Of a stretch of DNA of 64,000 bases, positions 23,040 through 32,725 are shown one piece after another (positions within the stretch are counted from its first letter, which is position 1; the number at the start of each line of letters is the position of its first letter). The position numbers were made by a program, and so were the translations under genes. The stretch is from NCBI GenBank assembly GCA_903895855.1, contig CAITVN010000075.1, positions 1-64,000 of the forward strand, read 5' to 3'. Below the pieces are notes generated by a model that saw only the letters and a program-made list of their open reading frames with translations, was not told the origin of the DNA and did no database searches. Source of the stretch: Oligoflexia bacterium (lineage in GTDB: Bacteria > Bdellovibrionota > UBA1018).

Positions 23040-25508
23040 TTAAAACTCGTAGGTCAAACCCGCTTCTAAGTTACTCGTATTGAAGGCCACATTTCCCGAC
23101 AAATTTTGCTGAGCTAAGTACTGAAAGCTGAGAAAATAGTGTTTAACCCCAAAGCTCCCGTAAAGGTCAAACGAAGTTTTTGGCATCAAGACGTCAAGAT
23201 TGAGATTCAAACCGCCGCCATATTGAGCAACAAACGCATAACCCCGCTGACTTTTTTGGGCATCTGACCGGGTCTCAACATAAACGATCGGCCCCGCTGA
23301 ACCAAACACGAACGGCTGAATGATTCGAAGCAAATTCACTCGCACTTCGGCCCCGACCAAGACCGGAACAGTCATCAAACTCAGTGAAATATTTGAGTTG
23401 GTACTAAACTTCTCAGTCGAACCGTTAGGCTTATTGATTGCTACTGCAAACTGACCCTTTCCTGAATAATACGACATTCCAGTCGAAAGAAGCCCGCCAA
23501 TACTGCCAATCGTGTCACTATGAGCCAATTGAATCTCTGATAAAAGATTGATCTCGGGATACCACTTGCTCGTATAACACGACCCAAAATCGGCACCCGC
23601 GGTGCCCCCAGTGGTTTTGAAACTGCGCTGAGATGATGCAGACACATGAAGCGACATCGACCGCGTGACTTCACCCTGTTTTTTCACTTCATATTCTTTT
23701 TCAACTTCACTTTTATTCAACACCGACTTGGTTTCAGTCGGAGCCAGCCTAGCTTTTTCTCTGGCAGTATACCCCTCAAACGAACGCGCTTCTTCATTCT
23801 TAGAATCAGCTTCTTTTAGGTCGGCCTTGATTTCGTCAGTGTAAGATGGCTTTTCGCCACCCGCATTTTTCTCACTGCCACCGGTAGATTCGCCGTTTTC
23901 TTCGATTTCTTTCTTCTTTAATTCAACGCGAATTTTTTCGGTATAAGACGCTGGCTCGTCAATAGACTTTTGAGAAGAATTTTCACCCTCTTCGGCAAGG
24001 TCTTTTTTCAATTCGTCGATATACGGTTGTTCAGACAGGTGTTCAGACAGGTGTTCAGATTCGGTAGCCCCGGCCGGCTCAGCGGCCGATGAAGTTCGAG
24101 AACCCATAGTCATGAGTAATAACAATGAAATAAAACCAACACTCAATCCAGAAATCACCAGGGGATTTAATAAAAGCCACGCCCAAATCACTACCGGAGA
24201 AAGCCAAAGCAGTAACACCGATCTAAATGATTGATGATCAAGTACCCAATCTGAAGCTTCAGGCGACCAACCGTAGTACCACTCAACAAACGCCTGCCCC
24301 AGAGGGTAGTTCAACAAAACACGATCTCTAAACTCTCGCAACAAAACCACCGGCCAAGCGCGCATCGAACCGTAAGAAGCCGTCGCGATGAAACACTTAC
24401 TCTCACCAATAAACCCCTTGATTTGGGCTGCTGCGGCCTGCGTGACTTTACATTCCGACCCCGTGCCAGCGGCAGTATTTGCAAGGCTTCCTAATGTGCC
24501 AGAGCGATCACGAGCCAAAAACTGAAGTTCATAAAGGTTATCTGTGCCATCGGTTGAATTCGTAATGCCGGTCATTTCTTTCGTTCCGGTATTGTAATCA
24601 AACCGCCCAACCACATCATTACCGGCACTGAGTGCTTCACTCAAAACCACCGAGCCACCCTTTTTAGCAACAATCACCACCGTCTCAAACGCGGCTGCGG
24701 CATTCGAAACTGGCGTCAGTAGGTCAGTTCTCACAAAAAATGAACTATCACCTGGTTCATACAGAGTCGCCGTGTCTGTTGGGCACGTGAATGCCGGAGC
24801 CATTCCATGCATACTGACGTTAAGGGTCGATGCCTTGCGGGTATTCGTATCAGAATAGATCAACTTACTGGTCGTCGTGTCGGCAAACCCAAAACCAAAA
24901 GTAAGTGAAATCGTCGTCGACCGGGCTGAATCAGGCACGACGGTTGCCCCACCGCTGCATAAAGAACCCGAAATCGGAGTGGCTGAAGCAACGGCCTGAA
25001 CCACCGTACAAATGTCTTTTACAAATAACCCGACTTTGATTGTCTCACCTTTCGGCGCAGCTGAAATCTTCGCGGCCAGGTAGTAATTCACCCCAGAAAC
25101 AGCGGTTTCAGCGGCACAATTTGCTGAAGTGCACAGAGCATCGTTAAGCACACCAATCGGCACAGCAACGGGATCACCCCCTGAAACTGAAACGAAAACT
25201 CCAACCACCATTTGCTGCCCAGTAGCCGCAGTCAACGGATCATCAGTTTTCAGCTCGAATGACAGGGCCTGGGTAATGTCAGCGTCAGTTTGACTTTTTG
25301 TGAGATCGAAAGACTTGTAACCTTGTTCGGTGTCTTGAAGGACTCCGGCCACTTTTGCCGCAAAACTCACAGCCCCCTCTTTGGCAAGGTAGGGTAAGGT
25401 CGGAGTAATCGTCGTAGCAGCAACCGCTACGCCGGTGCTCAAAAACGAAAGTGAAAAAACCAGGGCTTTAACTAAAACGAATGATCGCTTCACCGATTTG
25501 AATCGCAT
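23040..25508 (-). CDS. Large envelope protein: CFI-box, repeat linker and C-terminal barrel
   Basis: 822 residues starting with AAGGAG 9 bases upstream. Signal peptide to about residue 30 (TGVAVAATT); a Thr/Ala-rich beta domain with paired Cys to about 385; the CFI-box KCFIATASYGS...LLREFRDRVLL with GQAFVEWYYGWSP; a hydrophobic pair of segments (about 440-480); then a charged linker with four related units (PYIDELKKDL, SYTEKIRVELK, SYTDEIKADLK, GYTAREKARL); then an outer-membrane beta-barrel-like domain ending in YEF. The CFI-box motif is known from predicted surface proteins, function unclear. The start lies 41 bases inside asd. The combination of an anchored periplasmic part and a barrel is unusual. 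Confidence 0.7.
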   Translation of the reverse strand: MRFKSVKRSFVLVKALVFSLSFLSTGVAVAATTITPTLPYLAKEGAVSFAAKVAGVLQDTEQGYKSFDLTKSQTDADITQALSFELKTDDPLTAATGQQMVVGVFVSVSGGDPVAVPIGVLNDALCTSANCAAETAVSGVNYYLAAKISAAPKGETIKVGLFVKDICTVVQAVASATPISGSLCSGGATVVPDSARSTTISLTFGFGFADTTTSKLIYSDTNTRKASTLNVSMHGMAPAFTCPTDTATLYEPGDSSFFVRTDLLTPVSNAAAAFETVVIVAKKGGSVVLSEALSAGNDVVGRFDYNTGTKEMTGITNSTDGTDNLYELQFLARDRSGTLGSLANTAAGTGSECKVTQAAAAQIKGFIGESKCFIATASYGSMRAWPVVLLREFRDRVLLNYPLGQAFVEWYYGWSPEASDWVLDHQSFRSVLLLWLSPVVIWAWLLLNPLVISGLSVGFISLLLLMTMGSRTSSAAEPAGATESEHLSEHLSEQPYIDELKKDLAEEGENSSQKSIDEPASYTEKIRVELKKKEIEENGESTGGSEKNAGGEKPSYTDEIKADLKEADSKNEEARSFEGYTAREKARLAPTETKSVLNKSEVEKEYEVKKQGEVTRSMSLHVSASSQRSFKTTGGTAGADFGSCYTSKWYPEINLLSEIQLAHSDTIGSIGGLLSTGMSYYSGKGQFAVAINKPNGSTEKFSTNSNISLSLMTVPVLVGAEVRVNLLRIIQPFVFGSAGPIVYVETRSDAQKSQRGYAFVAQYGGGLNLNLDVLMPKTSFDLYGSFGVKHYFLSFQYLAQQNLSGNVAFNTSNLEAGLTYEF

Positions 25509-26544
25509 TAAGGGCAGCTCCTTTTCTTAAGTTATCTGATACTACCCAAAAACAAATTCCGGTTTTCACCTGTGGGTCACGTCGAATTCTTCCAACGTAC
25601 ACCGGGTCTCTGCCGGCACCCGGCTCGACGGCATCACCAACAAAAGCCTCAGCCAGAGGATACCGCGCTTTCTCAGGCTCATCAATCAGCGAAATGCCTG
25701 CGTGGGTGCTGAGAGCCTTTCGAAAAGCTGCCAAATCAGGTTCGCGGTCACATTCGACGTAAACCGATTCACTGTGGCACGCGAAGGTTGGTACACGAAC
25801 AGCCGTCGCCGTCACCGCTAAGTCTGGCATTCCCAAAATGCGTTTAGTCTCAGCCATGAGTTTGTGCTCTTCGCTCGTGTATCCGTCATCTTTGAATCCA
25901 CCAATGTGCGGAATGCAATTGAACGCAATTCGATGAGAAAAAATTTCTGACTTCGCCGGCTTATCATCAAGAACCAATCTCGTCTGCTCTCGCAGTTCAT
26001 CCATCGCGGCTGCGCCCGCGCCGCTCGTTGCCTGATAGGTCGAAACAATCACGCGTTTCAGACCAAAGAGGTCTCTCAGCACTTTCAGTGGTAGAACCAT
26101 TTGCACGGTCGAACAATTTGGCCCCGCAAAGACTCGTGACTTCCAATTTTTATTTTGCTTCGCTTGCTTTACCAATGTTTGAATTTCTTTTTCATGCACC
26201 TCAGGTACCGTGAGCAAAACGTCAGAATCCATTCGGTAAGTCGCCGAATTGTCGATAACCCAGGCGCCCGAATCAGACGCTTGCTTAACCCACTCTTTTG
26301 AGACGGCATCAGAGGCATCAAAAAAAGCAAAATCAACTCCGTCAAAACACCCTGGCTTCATGACTTCACAAACAAAGTCTCGACCCTGGTAGTGAATTTT
26401 CTTACCCACTGAACGTTCAGACGCAAAAAGACGAAGATCGCCCATCGGAAACTGTCTTTGCTCTAGAATTTTGAGCATTTGTTTACCGACGGCACCGGTA
26501 GCACCGACAACCGCTACTGAATATTTCTGTGTGCTGGTAGTCAT
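25468..26544 (-). CDS. asd: Aspartate-semialdehyde dehydrogenase
   Basis: About 358 residues. The NADP fold starts VAVVGATGAVGKQML, the catalytic Cys is in AGPNCST (Cys144), and the His region is SEEHKLMAETKRILG. It reduces aspartyl phosphate to the semialdehyde on the way to lysine, diaminopimelate, threonine and methionine. The GTG at 26547 directly precedes the ATG at 26544; either could be used. It shares one base with the pssA stop region and overlaps the barrel gene, so translation is coupled. GVDFAFFDAS and SGAGAAAMDEL match the family well. Confidence 0.93.
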   Translation of the reverse strand: MTTSTQKYSVAVVGATGAVGKQMLKILEQRQFPMGDLRLFASERSVGKKIHYQGRDFVCEVMKPGCFDGVDFAFFDASDAVSKEWVKQASDSGAWVIDNSATYRMDSDVLLTVPEVHEKEIQTLVKQAKQNKNWKSRVFAGPNCSTVQMVLPLKVLRDLFGLKRVIVSTYQATSGAGAAAMDELREQTRLVLDDKPAKSEIFSHRIAFNCIPHIGGFKDDGYTSEEHKLMAETKRILGMPDLAVTATAVRVPTFACHSESVYVECDREPDLAAFRKALSTHAGISLIDEPEKARYPLAEAFVGDAVEPGAGRDPVYVGRIRRDPQVKTGICFWVVSDNLRKGAALNAIQIGEAIIRFS

Positions 26545-26546
26545 CA

Positions 26547-27308
26547 CTATTTACCACTGACCTTCTCTTGTTGTTTCTCTAGAGGTGATTTTTCTGCCAC
26601 GGCTAGTGGCTTTGCGCCTTTTATTAAGCGTACCAAATTCCACAACAAAGAAGCGCCCACATACCCCGATAAAATAACAAACGGAGTGACCGTAGGTTCA
26701 AGTACAATAAAGATCAAAGATAAGACCGCCAGCATGAGGTAACCAAACGTCGCGCGCGATCTCCAGTTGAAATCTTTAAATGAAGGAAAAGGAATCGTAC
26801 TCACCATCAAGAAGCCTAAAAATACTGAAAGGATTAAATTGAAATACGAAAGGTCATACCGATCGTACTCCATAGAGTGAACGAATATGTAGTAGGTGAC
26901 CAACATTCCCGCAGCCCCAGGACTCGGAATTCCTTGAAAATATCCCTTCGGAAGTACTGAGGTCGTGACATTAAAACGGGCAAGCCTAAGTGCGGCGCAG
27001 GCCAAGTAAATGAAAGCACAAATCCACCCCAGTCGCCCAAACGGATTCAGTGACCACTGATACATTAAAATAGCAGGAGCCACCCCAAACGAGACCAAAT
27101 CAGACAAACTATCGTACTCAACACCAAATTGACTCGTTGCGCGAGCAAATCGGGCAATACGACCATCAAGCGAGTCGAAAACAATGGCGGCGAGAATAGC
27201 CTGGGAAGCCGCCATGTAGTCGCCTTGAATTGAGGAAATAATCGAATAAAAGCCGGCAAACATGTTGGCGGTCGTAACTAAGTTCGGAACAATATAGATC
27301 TTTCTCAT
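26547..27308 (-). CDS. pssA: CDP-diacylglycerol-serine O-phosphatidyltransferase
   Basis: 253 residues, 7 or so membrane helices. The CDP-alcohol phosphotransferase motif is complete: D45-x2-D48-G49-x2-A52-R53-x8-G62-x3-D66-x3-D70. It makes phosphatidylserine, which Psd (15279-16205) turns into phosphatidylethanolamine; CdsA (42052-42891) supplies the CDP-diacylglycerol, so the window holds the whole branch. First gene of the minus-strand run leading to asd. The length is that of the membrane-bound type II enzyme. Confidence 0.93.
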   Translation of the reverse strand: MRKIYIVPNLVTTANMFAGFYSIISSIQGDYMAASQAILAAIVFDSLDGRIARFARATSQFGVEYDSLSDLVSFGVAPAILMYQWSLNPFGRLGWICAFIYLACAALRLARFNVTTSVLPKGYFQGIPSPGAAGMLVTYYIFVHSMEYDRYDLSYFNLILSVFLGFLMVSTIPFPSFKDFNWRSRATFGYLMLAVLSLIFIVLEPTVTPFVILSGYVGASLLWNLVRLIKGAKPLAVAEKSPLEKQQEKVSGK

Positions 27309-27342
27309 CTACCGAGTAGGCTAACAATGTTACCCGCCGAAT

Positions 27343-28059
27343 TCAACGGTTCAGATAGCTCTTGCGTACCGATTCTGGAAATTTCTCGATCGCATACCTG
27401 AGCATCGTACGGGGCATTTTCGTGCAGTTTCTTTCAAGAAATTTGACCAAAAAGGCCTGATTTCGCTTTCCAGCTTCGCGAAGCATCCAGCCCGTCGCCT
27501 TATGAATGAGGTCTTCGGAGTCATTTAGCAGGGTTTCAGCAAATTCACTCGTTAATGCAAACTCTTCTTCTCTGATGTAGGTAAACGTAGCCAAGACCGC
27601 AATTCGGCGTTCCCACAGCGATTTTGACCGAACGAGCCTGCGAAGTGTCTTCTCTTCGGCTCGATTGCGAAAACAGTACTCACCTACGATACCGGGCGTC
27701 GTGACATCAACCAAATCCCAATTGTTGATGTTCTTTCGATTTTTCAAATAATGACTATAGATAACTTTCTGTTTTTGGCGATCGTTCAATTTTAGGGCAT
27801 CCTTGAATTGAAGCGTCCAAATGATCAACCCGAGCAGGCGCTCTTCATGAAATTTTGAGTGCACGAGTTTAACCACTTCGGGCAAAGCTAAACTACTGTA
27901 TTTTTTTGCTAACGCCCGAATCTGAGGCACCATCACACCAATAAAAATATCGCCTTCGGCGTACTGGCCTTTGCCTGTTTTAAAAAAGCGCTGGAGTCCG
28001 ATTTTTTTTTCGGAGTCAGCGAGCCCACGAAGTTCTTTTTGTAGAGTAGTTGCGGTCAT
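27343..28059 (-). CDS. DNA alkylation repair protein (AlkD-like)
   Basis: 238 residues of HEAT-like helices. The AlkD-type features are visible: FIGVMVPQIRALAKKY, NINNWDLVDVTTPGIVG (the NWDLVD motif holds the catalytic Asp), and LIHKATGWMLREAGKRN. AlkD glycosylases remove bulky or cationic alkylpurines without base flipping. Stands alone between pssA and the ahcY terminator, with the same orientation as both. No ada/alkB nearby. Confidence 0.9.
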   Translation of the reverse strand: MTATTLQKELRGLADSEKKIGLQRFFKTGKGQYAEGDIFIGVMVPQIRALAKKYSSLALPEVVKLVHSKFHEERLLGLIIWTLQFKDALKLNDRQKQKVIYSHYLKNRKNINNWDLVDVTTPGIVGEYCFRNRAEEKTLRRLVRSKSLWERRIAVLATFTYIREEEFALTSEFAETLLNDSEDLIHKATGWMLREAGKRNQAFLVKFLERNCTKMPRTMLRYAIEKFPESVRKSYLNR

Positions 28060-28099
28060 AGATTTTTGCGGTCAGCGGTCGGGGGAGGGAGGGGGAGAC

Positions 28100-28144
28100 A
28101 AAAAAAGGCCTATTTCCTGCTCAATTTTGAGCAGAAAATAGGCC
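28100..28144 (-). terminator. Rho-independent terminator of ahcY
   Basis: A 16-base stem (28107-28122 with 28129-28144, one non-Watson-Crick position) and a 6-base loop, followed on the minus strand by seven T (28106-28100). It begins 19 bases after the ahcY stop codon. Confidence 0.9.
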
Positions 28145-28162
28145 CAAATCGCTTTTTATTAA

Positions 28163-29563
28163 TTAGTAACGGTAGGTATCAGCCTTGAACGGGCCTTCAA
28201 CTGACACGTGAATGTACTTAGCTTGTGCTGGAGTTAGTTTCGTCAACTGTGCATTGAGTTTCACCAATTGCAACCTCGCAACCTTCTCGTCGAGGTGTTT
28301 CGGTAGGGTGTAAACGCCCAACTGATACTTGTCTCGATTCGAATACAATTCGATCTGAGCAATGGTTTGATTAGCAAACGATGATGACATCACGTAGCTC
28401 GGGTGACCGGTTCCACAACCAAGGTTCACGAGGCGGCCTTTTGCCAACATGATGATGCGTCGACCGGTCGGAAAAATAATGTGGTCAACTTGTGGTTTAA
28501 TTTCTTCCCACTTGTATTGTTCAACTGAAGCCACGTCGATCTCATTATCGAAGTGACCGATGTTGCAGACGATCGCCTGATTTTTCATCGCCAGCATGTG
28601 ATCATGAGTGATGACATGGTAGTTGCCAGTAGCGGTCACGAAAATATCAGCTTTGTCTTTTGCGTATTCCATGGTGACTACCCGGTAGCCTTCCATAGCG
28701 GCTTGAAGTGCGCAAATCGGGTCAACTTCAGTAACCCAAACTTGAGCTGAGAGAGCTTTCAATGCTTGAGCGCAGCCTTTGCCGACATCGCCGTATCCAC
28801 AAACAACGGCTACTTTGCCTGCAATCATCACGTCAGTTGCGCGCTTGATGCCATCAACTAAAGACTCGCGGCAGCCATAGAGATTGTCGAATTTCGACTT
28901 AGTTACTGAATCGTTCACGTTAATGCCCGGAAACTTAAGTTCGCCTCTTTCGTGCATCTTGATCAAGCGGTGAACGCCAGTGGTCGTTTCTTCGGTCACA
29001 CCTTTGATTTGCGCCAAACGCTTAGAGTACCAGTTCGGAGACGTTTTCAATTTTTCGCGAATCGACGCGAAAAGCACTTTTTCTTCTTCAGCAGTCGGAT
29101 TAGCGAGAACTGAAAGGTCTTTTTCTGCGCGTGCACCTAAGTGCAACAAGAGTGTGGCATCGCCACCGTCATCTAAAATCATGTTGGTGTACTGATCATT
29201 TGGCCACTCAAAAATGCGGTGAGTGTAATCCCAATACTCAGTTAAGGTTTCGCCTTTTACCGCGAAAACCGGAATATTCTGGGCAGCGATCGCAGCAGCA
29301 GCGTGATCTTGAGTTGAGAAAATGTTACACGAAGCCCAACGCACTTCGGCGCCCAAGGCTTTCAATGTTTCAATCAACACTGCCGTTTGAATGGTCATGT
29401 GAAGTGAACCGGTAATGCGAGCGCCTTTGAGGGGTTGAGCCTTCGCATATTCTTCTCGAATGGCCATTAATCCTGGCATTTCGGTTTCAGCGATTCGAAT
29501 CTCTTTATGACCCCAATCGGCTAATTTAATATCGGCAATGACGTAGTCTTTATGGTTAGACAT
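28163..29563 (-). CDS. ahcY: Adenosylhomocysteinase
   Basis: 466 residues, the long bacterial form. Substrate and NAD motifs are clear: [56 protein letters not shown]-like (with a [14 protein letters not shown] core), and the Rossmann loop [16 protein letters not shown]. It ends in the conserved DTYRY with Lys/Tyr for NAD binding. It hydrolyses S-adenosylhomocysteine to adenosine and homocysteine. AGGAG lies 11 bases before the ATG. A candidate SAH riboswitch sits in the long leader and a strong terminator follows. Confidence 0.97.
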   Translation of the reverse strand: MSNHKDYVIADIKLADWGHKEIRIAETEMPGLMAIREEYAKAQPLKGARITGSLHMTIQTAVLIETLKALGAEVRWASCNIFSTQDHAAAAIAAQNIPVFAVKGETLTEYWDYTHRIFEWPNDQYTNMILDDGGDATLLLHLGARAEKDLSVLANPTAEEEKVLFASIREKLKTSPNWYSKRLAQIKGVTEETTTGVHRLIKMHERGELKFPGINVNDSVTKSKFDNLYGCRESLVDGIKRATDVMIAGKVAVVCGYGDVGKGCAQALKALSAQVWVTEVDPICALQAAMEGYRVVTMEYAKDKADIFVTATGNYHVITHDHMLAMKNQAIVCNIGHFDNEIDVASVEQYKWEEIKPQVDHIIFPTGRRIIMLAKGRLVNLGCGTGHPSYVMSSSFANQTIAQIELYSNRDKYQLGVYTLPKHLDEKVARLQLVKLNAQLTKLTPAQAKYIHVSVEGPFKADTYRY

Positions 29564-29711
29564 GTGTTTTCGGTCTCCTAATGGTTATGAGTGAGTAACC
29601 CGCTTTCGAACACTATCGGAAGGCACGGTCTGAAAGCGGCCTCGCGAAAATCACCTTTTTATTGGAGAATTCTCACTCACCGCTTTTTCGACCAACCTCA
29701 GTCAGCATCGA

Positions 29712-29785
29712 AAATGGGTGAGCGCAGTTCACATCTTAAAACCCAAGCCTGGGACACCTCGCGGGCCTCGCAGCGCTCCTTGGAC
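29712..29785 (-). ncRNA. SAH riboswitch candidate in the ahcY leader
   Basis: Read on the minus strand the leader starts AAGGAGCGCTGCGAGG, continues through a small CCCAGGCTTGGG hairpin, and closes with GAACTGCGCTCACCC. GAGCGC pairs with GCGCUC as P1, and the conserved GGAGCGCUGC, AGGCU and GCGCUCACC blocks are in SAH-riboswitch order. The family senses S-adenosylhomocysteine and turns on recycling genes such as ahcY, which is exactly the downstream gene. About 148 bases separate it from the start codon; how it acts (no U-run seen) is unclear. Confidence 0.75.
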
Positions 29786-29791
29786 TGCTTC

Positions 29792-29797
29792 AATATA
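29792..29797 (-). promoter_or_regulatory. -10 element of ahcY
   Basis: TATATT on the minus strand, placed so that transcription would begin about where the riboswitch starts (near 29785). No clear -35. Confidence 0.4.
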
Positions 29798-29940
29798 CCT
29801 AAAATCTACTATTTTTCTAGGGGATTTTTTTACCAAAAGAACCGTCTGGCCATCTGATCTCTCGGATATTTTCTGATTTTACTTAATATTTCCATAAAAA
29901 ACTGAATAAAAACAGATAATTATGAAATCCGATAGTTCGA

Positions 29941-29977
29941 TGTTGATAAAAAATTTTAACAGCATTAACATGTGTTC
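29941..29977 (+). promoter_or_regulatory. Leaderless promoter of the ATPase at 29978
   Basis: TTGATA (29943-29948), 17 bases, TAACAT (29966-29971), then 6 bases and the ATG. No Shine-Dalgarno sequence. TGTTGAT (29941-29947) and ATTAACA (29964-29970) form an imperfect inverted repeat over the two hexamers. Confidence 0.6.
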
Positions 29978-31138
29978 ATGGCTTTCAGCAGAGTTCTCAA
30001 CATTAACGAATTACTTAAAGCGAAGTCTCATTTTTTGTTTGGACCTCGTGGCACCGGAAAATCGACTCTGATCAAACAAAATCCGACCAAAGATTTTATG
30101 GTGATCGATCTCCTTGAAAGTCAGACGCGCATCAGACTCCTGCAACATCCAGAAGACCTCGAATCCCTGATTGATGAACAGGTGCAACCACGAAAACAAA
30201 AAACGAACGCAGTCGTCATCGACGAAATTCAAAAGGTGCCAGAACTGCTAGACGAAGTGCATCGCTTGATCGAAAAGAATCAAACGCGATTTCTCCTGAC
30301 AGGAAGTAGTGCCCGAAAACTTAAGCGAAGCGCGGCCAATTTACTGGGAGGCCGTGCGCGAATTGCAAATCTATTTCCTCTGACGTTTTCTGAAATTCCA
30401 GATTTTAACCTTCTGCGCTACCTGACTTTTGGTGGGTTACCCGCCATCTATACTTCTGACGACCCCTACGATGACCTGATGGCTTATGTGAATAGTTACC
30501 TCAATGAAGAGGTCGAACAAGAAGCCCAGGTTCGCAATCTGGGCAAATTTGCGCGATTTTTGAAATGTGCCGCCCTTTCGAATTCCCAACAAATCAATTA
30601 TGCCAGCATTGCGAGCGATGCCATGGTCAGTGAATCAACGGTACGTAGTCACTACATGATTTTAAAAGACACCTTAATGGGTGATTTGCTAGAACCCTGG
30701 AAGGAATCAAAAAAACGAAAGGCTGTTCAAACCCCGAAATTTTACTTTTTTGACACGGGCGTGACAAATGCCATCGTAGGAAAACGCTCTCTCACTCCAC
30801 AAACGGTAGATTTTGGCCAAGCGTTTGAAAGCTTTATCTATATGGAGCTAAAGGCTGCCTTGGACTACAAAAGGGCACACTTGCCGCTGACTTATTGGCG
30901 ATCGGTGAGCCATCAAGAGGTAGACTTTCTCATTGGAGATACGGTCGCTATCGAAATCAAAGCAAAAGAGCGCGCAACCATGCGCGATACAGTCGGCATT
31001 CAAGCTTTGCGTGAAGAAAAGATTTTCAAAAAATTCTTTCTCATTTCACTTGATCCGCAGCCAAGGCATGAAAATGGAATCTCATTTCTTCATTGGCGCG
31101 ATTTTTTAACAAAACTTTGGGAGGGTACGGTTTTTTAG
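29978..31138 (+). CDS. AAA ATPase with DUF4143 and nuclease-like C-terminus
   Basis: 386 residues from the ATG at 29978 (a GTG at 29972 adds two). Walker A is FGPRGTGKST (about 21-30), Walker B is VVIDEIQKVPELLDEV, the sensor is LLTGSSARKLKRS, and then NLLGGRA. The middle has a winged helix (INYASIASDAMVSESTVRSH) and the C-terminus has EVDFLIGDTVAIEIKA, a PD-(D/E)xK-like pattern. Function in the family is not established; proposals include DNA transactions. It belongs to the same subgroup as the copies at 18773, 34113 and 38286. It is convergent with the next ATPase, 40 bases away. Confidence 0.85.
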   Translation: MAFSRVLNINELLKAKSHFLFGPRGTGKSTLIKQNPTKDFMVIDLLESQTRIRLLQHPEDLESLIDEQVQPRKQKTNAVVIDEIQKVPELLDEVHRLIEKNQTRFLLTGSSARKLKRSAANLLGGRARIANLFPLTFSEIPDFNLLRYLTFGGLPAIYTSDDPYDDLMAYVNSYLNEEVEQEAQVRNLGKFARFLKCAALSNSQQINYASIASDAMVSESTVRSHYMILKDTLMGDLLEPWKESKKRKAVQTPKFYFFDTGVTNAIVGKRSLTPQTVDFGQAFESFIYMELKAALDYKRAHLPLTYWRSVSHQEVDFLIGDTVAIEIKAKERATMRDTVGIQALREEKIFKKFFLISLDPQPRHENGISFLHWRDFLTKLWEGTVF

Positions 31139-31178
31139 GCGATTGAGTTTTAAATCGCCTTCACTACCGAACATCAGG

Positions 31179-32543
31179 CTAAGACAGAACCTCACCGACC
31201 TCTTGAAATGAGCTAAGAATTCGCGGCAATTCTTCGATTAAGTAAAAAGGTAGCTCGAGCACATTGCGTTCGCGATTGAATCGAGCTGGATTGGTTGAAA
31301 AGTGGATTCCGAAGCGGGACTTTTTCTTTTCTCCTAAAAACACTTGAAGAGACTTGGCGCGAGAAGAGGAACCGGCCTTCACTTCAATCGGGAAAACCTC
31401 GGGACCCTGCGCCAGCAGGTAGTCGATTTCGGCTTGTGATCCAGCTTTTTCGCGAACCCAGTAGTGGAGCTTTGGGCTCACCGAAGAGGGGTAGAGTTCT
31501 AGCAAGTGTTGCCCGATCCACTGTTCAGCCATCGCCCCTGCGTTAATGCGTTCGAAACTATTAGGTTCGAGCAAATCGCCAATTCGTAGTCCCAACAAAT
31601 TACCCATGAGCCCTACATCAATAAACAGTAGTTTAGCTTGATTATCTCTTTCTTCTGCAGCAAGCGGAACCCCATTGCCATCTGAGTGTAGCACTCGATG
31701 AGCAACGCGCGCTTGACAGAGAGCGGTGAGTGCCGCTGCAATACTGGCCGCCTTTTCATTTTCGCCTAGGCGCGCATGCACCCATTTTTTGCCGACTTGC
31801 GAGGGAATCGCCGTAAAAACTCTTTCGAGCCGCTCTTGGGGAATTCGCTTACGATATTTTGAAAAATCTTGCTGATAGGTTTCAAGGATTGCCGATTGAA
31901 CTTGAGAAACGCCGAGAAAATCTCGCGCGTTAGTAAAGCGTAATACTGCCTCGGGTAAGCCACCCACAATGCTAAAATCTCGCACGTGTTGAAGAAGCCG
32001 GTCGTGAAAAATTTCGGCAATGTGTGTGCTCGAATCCGACGATCGCCAAGCCTGAACCATAGATAATAAACTAGTTTCATTTAAGGCCCCGAGATATTCC
32101 TGAAAGGTCATGGGGCCCAGGTGCAAATACTCGACGCGCCCCACAGGAACACTGTAAGCAACTTCGGCGAGCGCAAACTCGAGCAATGAGCCTGCGGCAA
32201 TGACTTTTACGTGAGGGGTGTCTTCGTAAAAATAACGAAGGCGAGCGAGGACTTCTGGTGCCGCCTGAATTTCGTCTAAAAAAAGTAGGGCGGTCGCATC
32301 GATCTTGCGACCAAAGTGTGCTTCAAGTAGCGACAGAGTGCGCTGGTTTTCGCCTTCTACAAAAAGCTTTCTGAGACTGGGGGTTTTTTCGAAATTTAAC
32401 TCTAAGAGATTGAGCTGATTCGAATTGCAAAAATCCCGAACTAAGAACGACTTGCCGACCTGGCGGGCCCCTCTGATGATGAGGGGTTTAGAGTGAGGTG
32501 AGGCTTGCCAGAGTGTTAATGTTTTCAGGTGTTTACGATTCAT
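31179..32543 (-). CDS. AAA ATPase with DUF4143 (classical AAA_14 type)
   Basis: 454 residues. Walker A is RGARQVGKSFLVRDF (about 24-38), Walker B is LLFLDEIQAAPEVLARLRYF, and the sensor is AAGSLLEFAL, the usual AAA_14 pattern. It also has the conserved GRVEYLHLGPMTFQEYL, the DUF4143 helix bundle with KLLFIDVGLMGNLLG, and the nuclease-like AEIDYLLAQ...FPIEVKAG. It differs in subgroup from its neighbours and is about 65 residues longer. Upstream lie two copies of TTTTATGGGGGT. A -10-like TATCTT ends 7 bases before the ATG, and GAG lies close to the start, so leaderless initiation is less clear here. Confidence 0.85.
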   Translation of the reverse strand: MNRKHLKTLTLWQASPHSKPLIIRGARQVGKSFLVRDFCNSNQLNLLELNFEKTPSLRKLFVEGENQRTLSLLEAHFGRKIDATALLFLDEIQAAPEVLARLRYFYEDTPHVKVIAAGSLLEFALAEVAYSVPVGRVEYLHLGPMTFQEYLGALNETSLLSMVQAWRSSDSSTHIAEIFHDRLLQHVRDFSIVGGLPEAVLRFTNARDFLGVSQVQSAILETYQQDFSKYRKRIPQERLERVFTAIPSQVGKKWVHARLGENEKAASIAAALTALCQARVAHRVLHSDGNGVPLAAEERDNQAKLLFIDVGLMGNLLGLRIGDLLEPNSFERINAGAMAEQWIGQHLLELYPSSVSPKLHYWVREKAGSQAEIDYLLAQGPEVFPIEVKAGSSSRAKSLQVFLGEKKKSRFGIHFSTNPARFNRERNVLELPFYLIEELPRILSSFQEVGEVLS

Positions 32544-32570
32544 TTTCTCAAAGATACCATGAAACGGATT

Positions 32571-32616
32571 TTTTATGGGGGTAAAATAGTTTAATATGTA
32601 GATATTTTATGGGGGT
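32571..32616. repeat. Direct repeat in the promoter of the ATPase at 32543
   Basis: TTTTATGGGGGT at 32571-32582 and 32605-32616, 34 bases apart. The proximal copy covers the place where a -35 hexamer would be expected, so it may be a regulator-binding site. The rest of 32617-32725 holds nothing I can name. Confidence 0.55.
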
Positions 32617-32725
32617 TAGTTTGTCGTTATGGGCAATCTTTTGCTGTTGAATGCGGGTGACCGCCCAGAGACACACCGCTCCACCTTCTATAGAGCATTG
32701 CGTCTTTGTGGTTTTTGGCGAATCC

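Noticed and set aside
28078-28099. G/A-rich run as a phase-variable tract
   Set aside because: Interrupted by A and located between a gene end and a terminator, so no gene would be switched.
31138-31159. Hairpin GGCGATT/AATCGCC between convergent ATPase genes
   Set aside because: Short stem and no U-run on either strand; at most a weak terminator.
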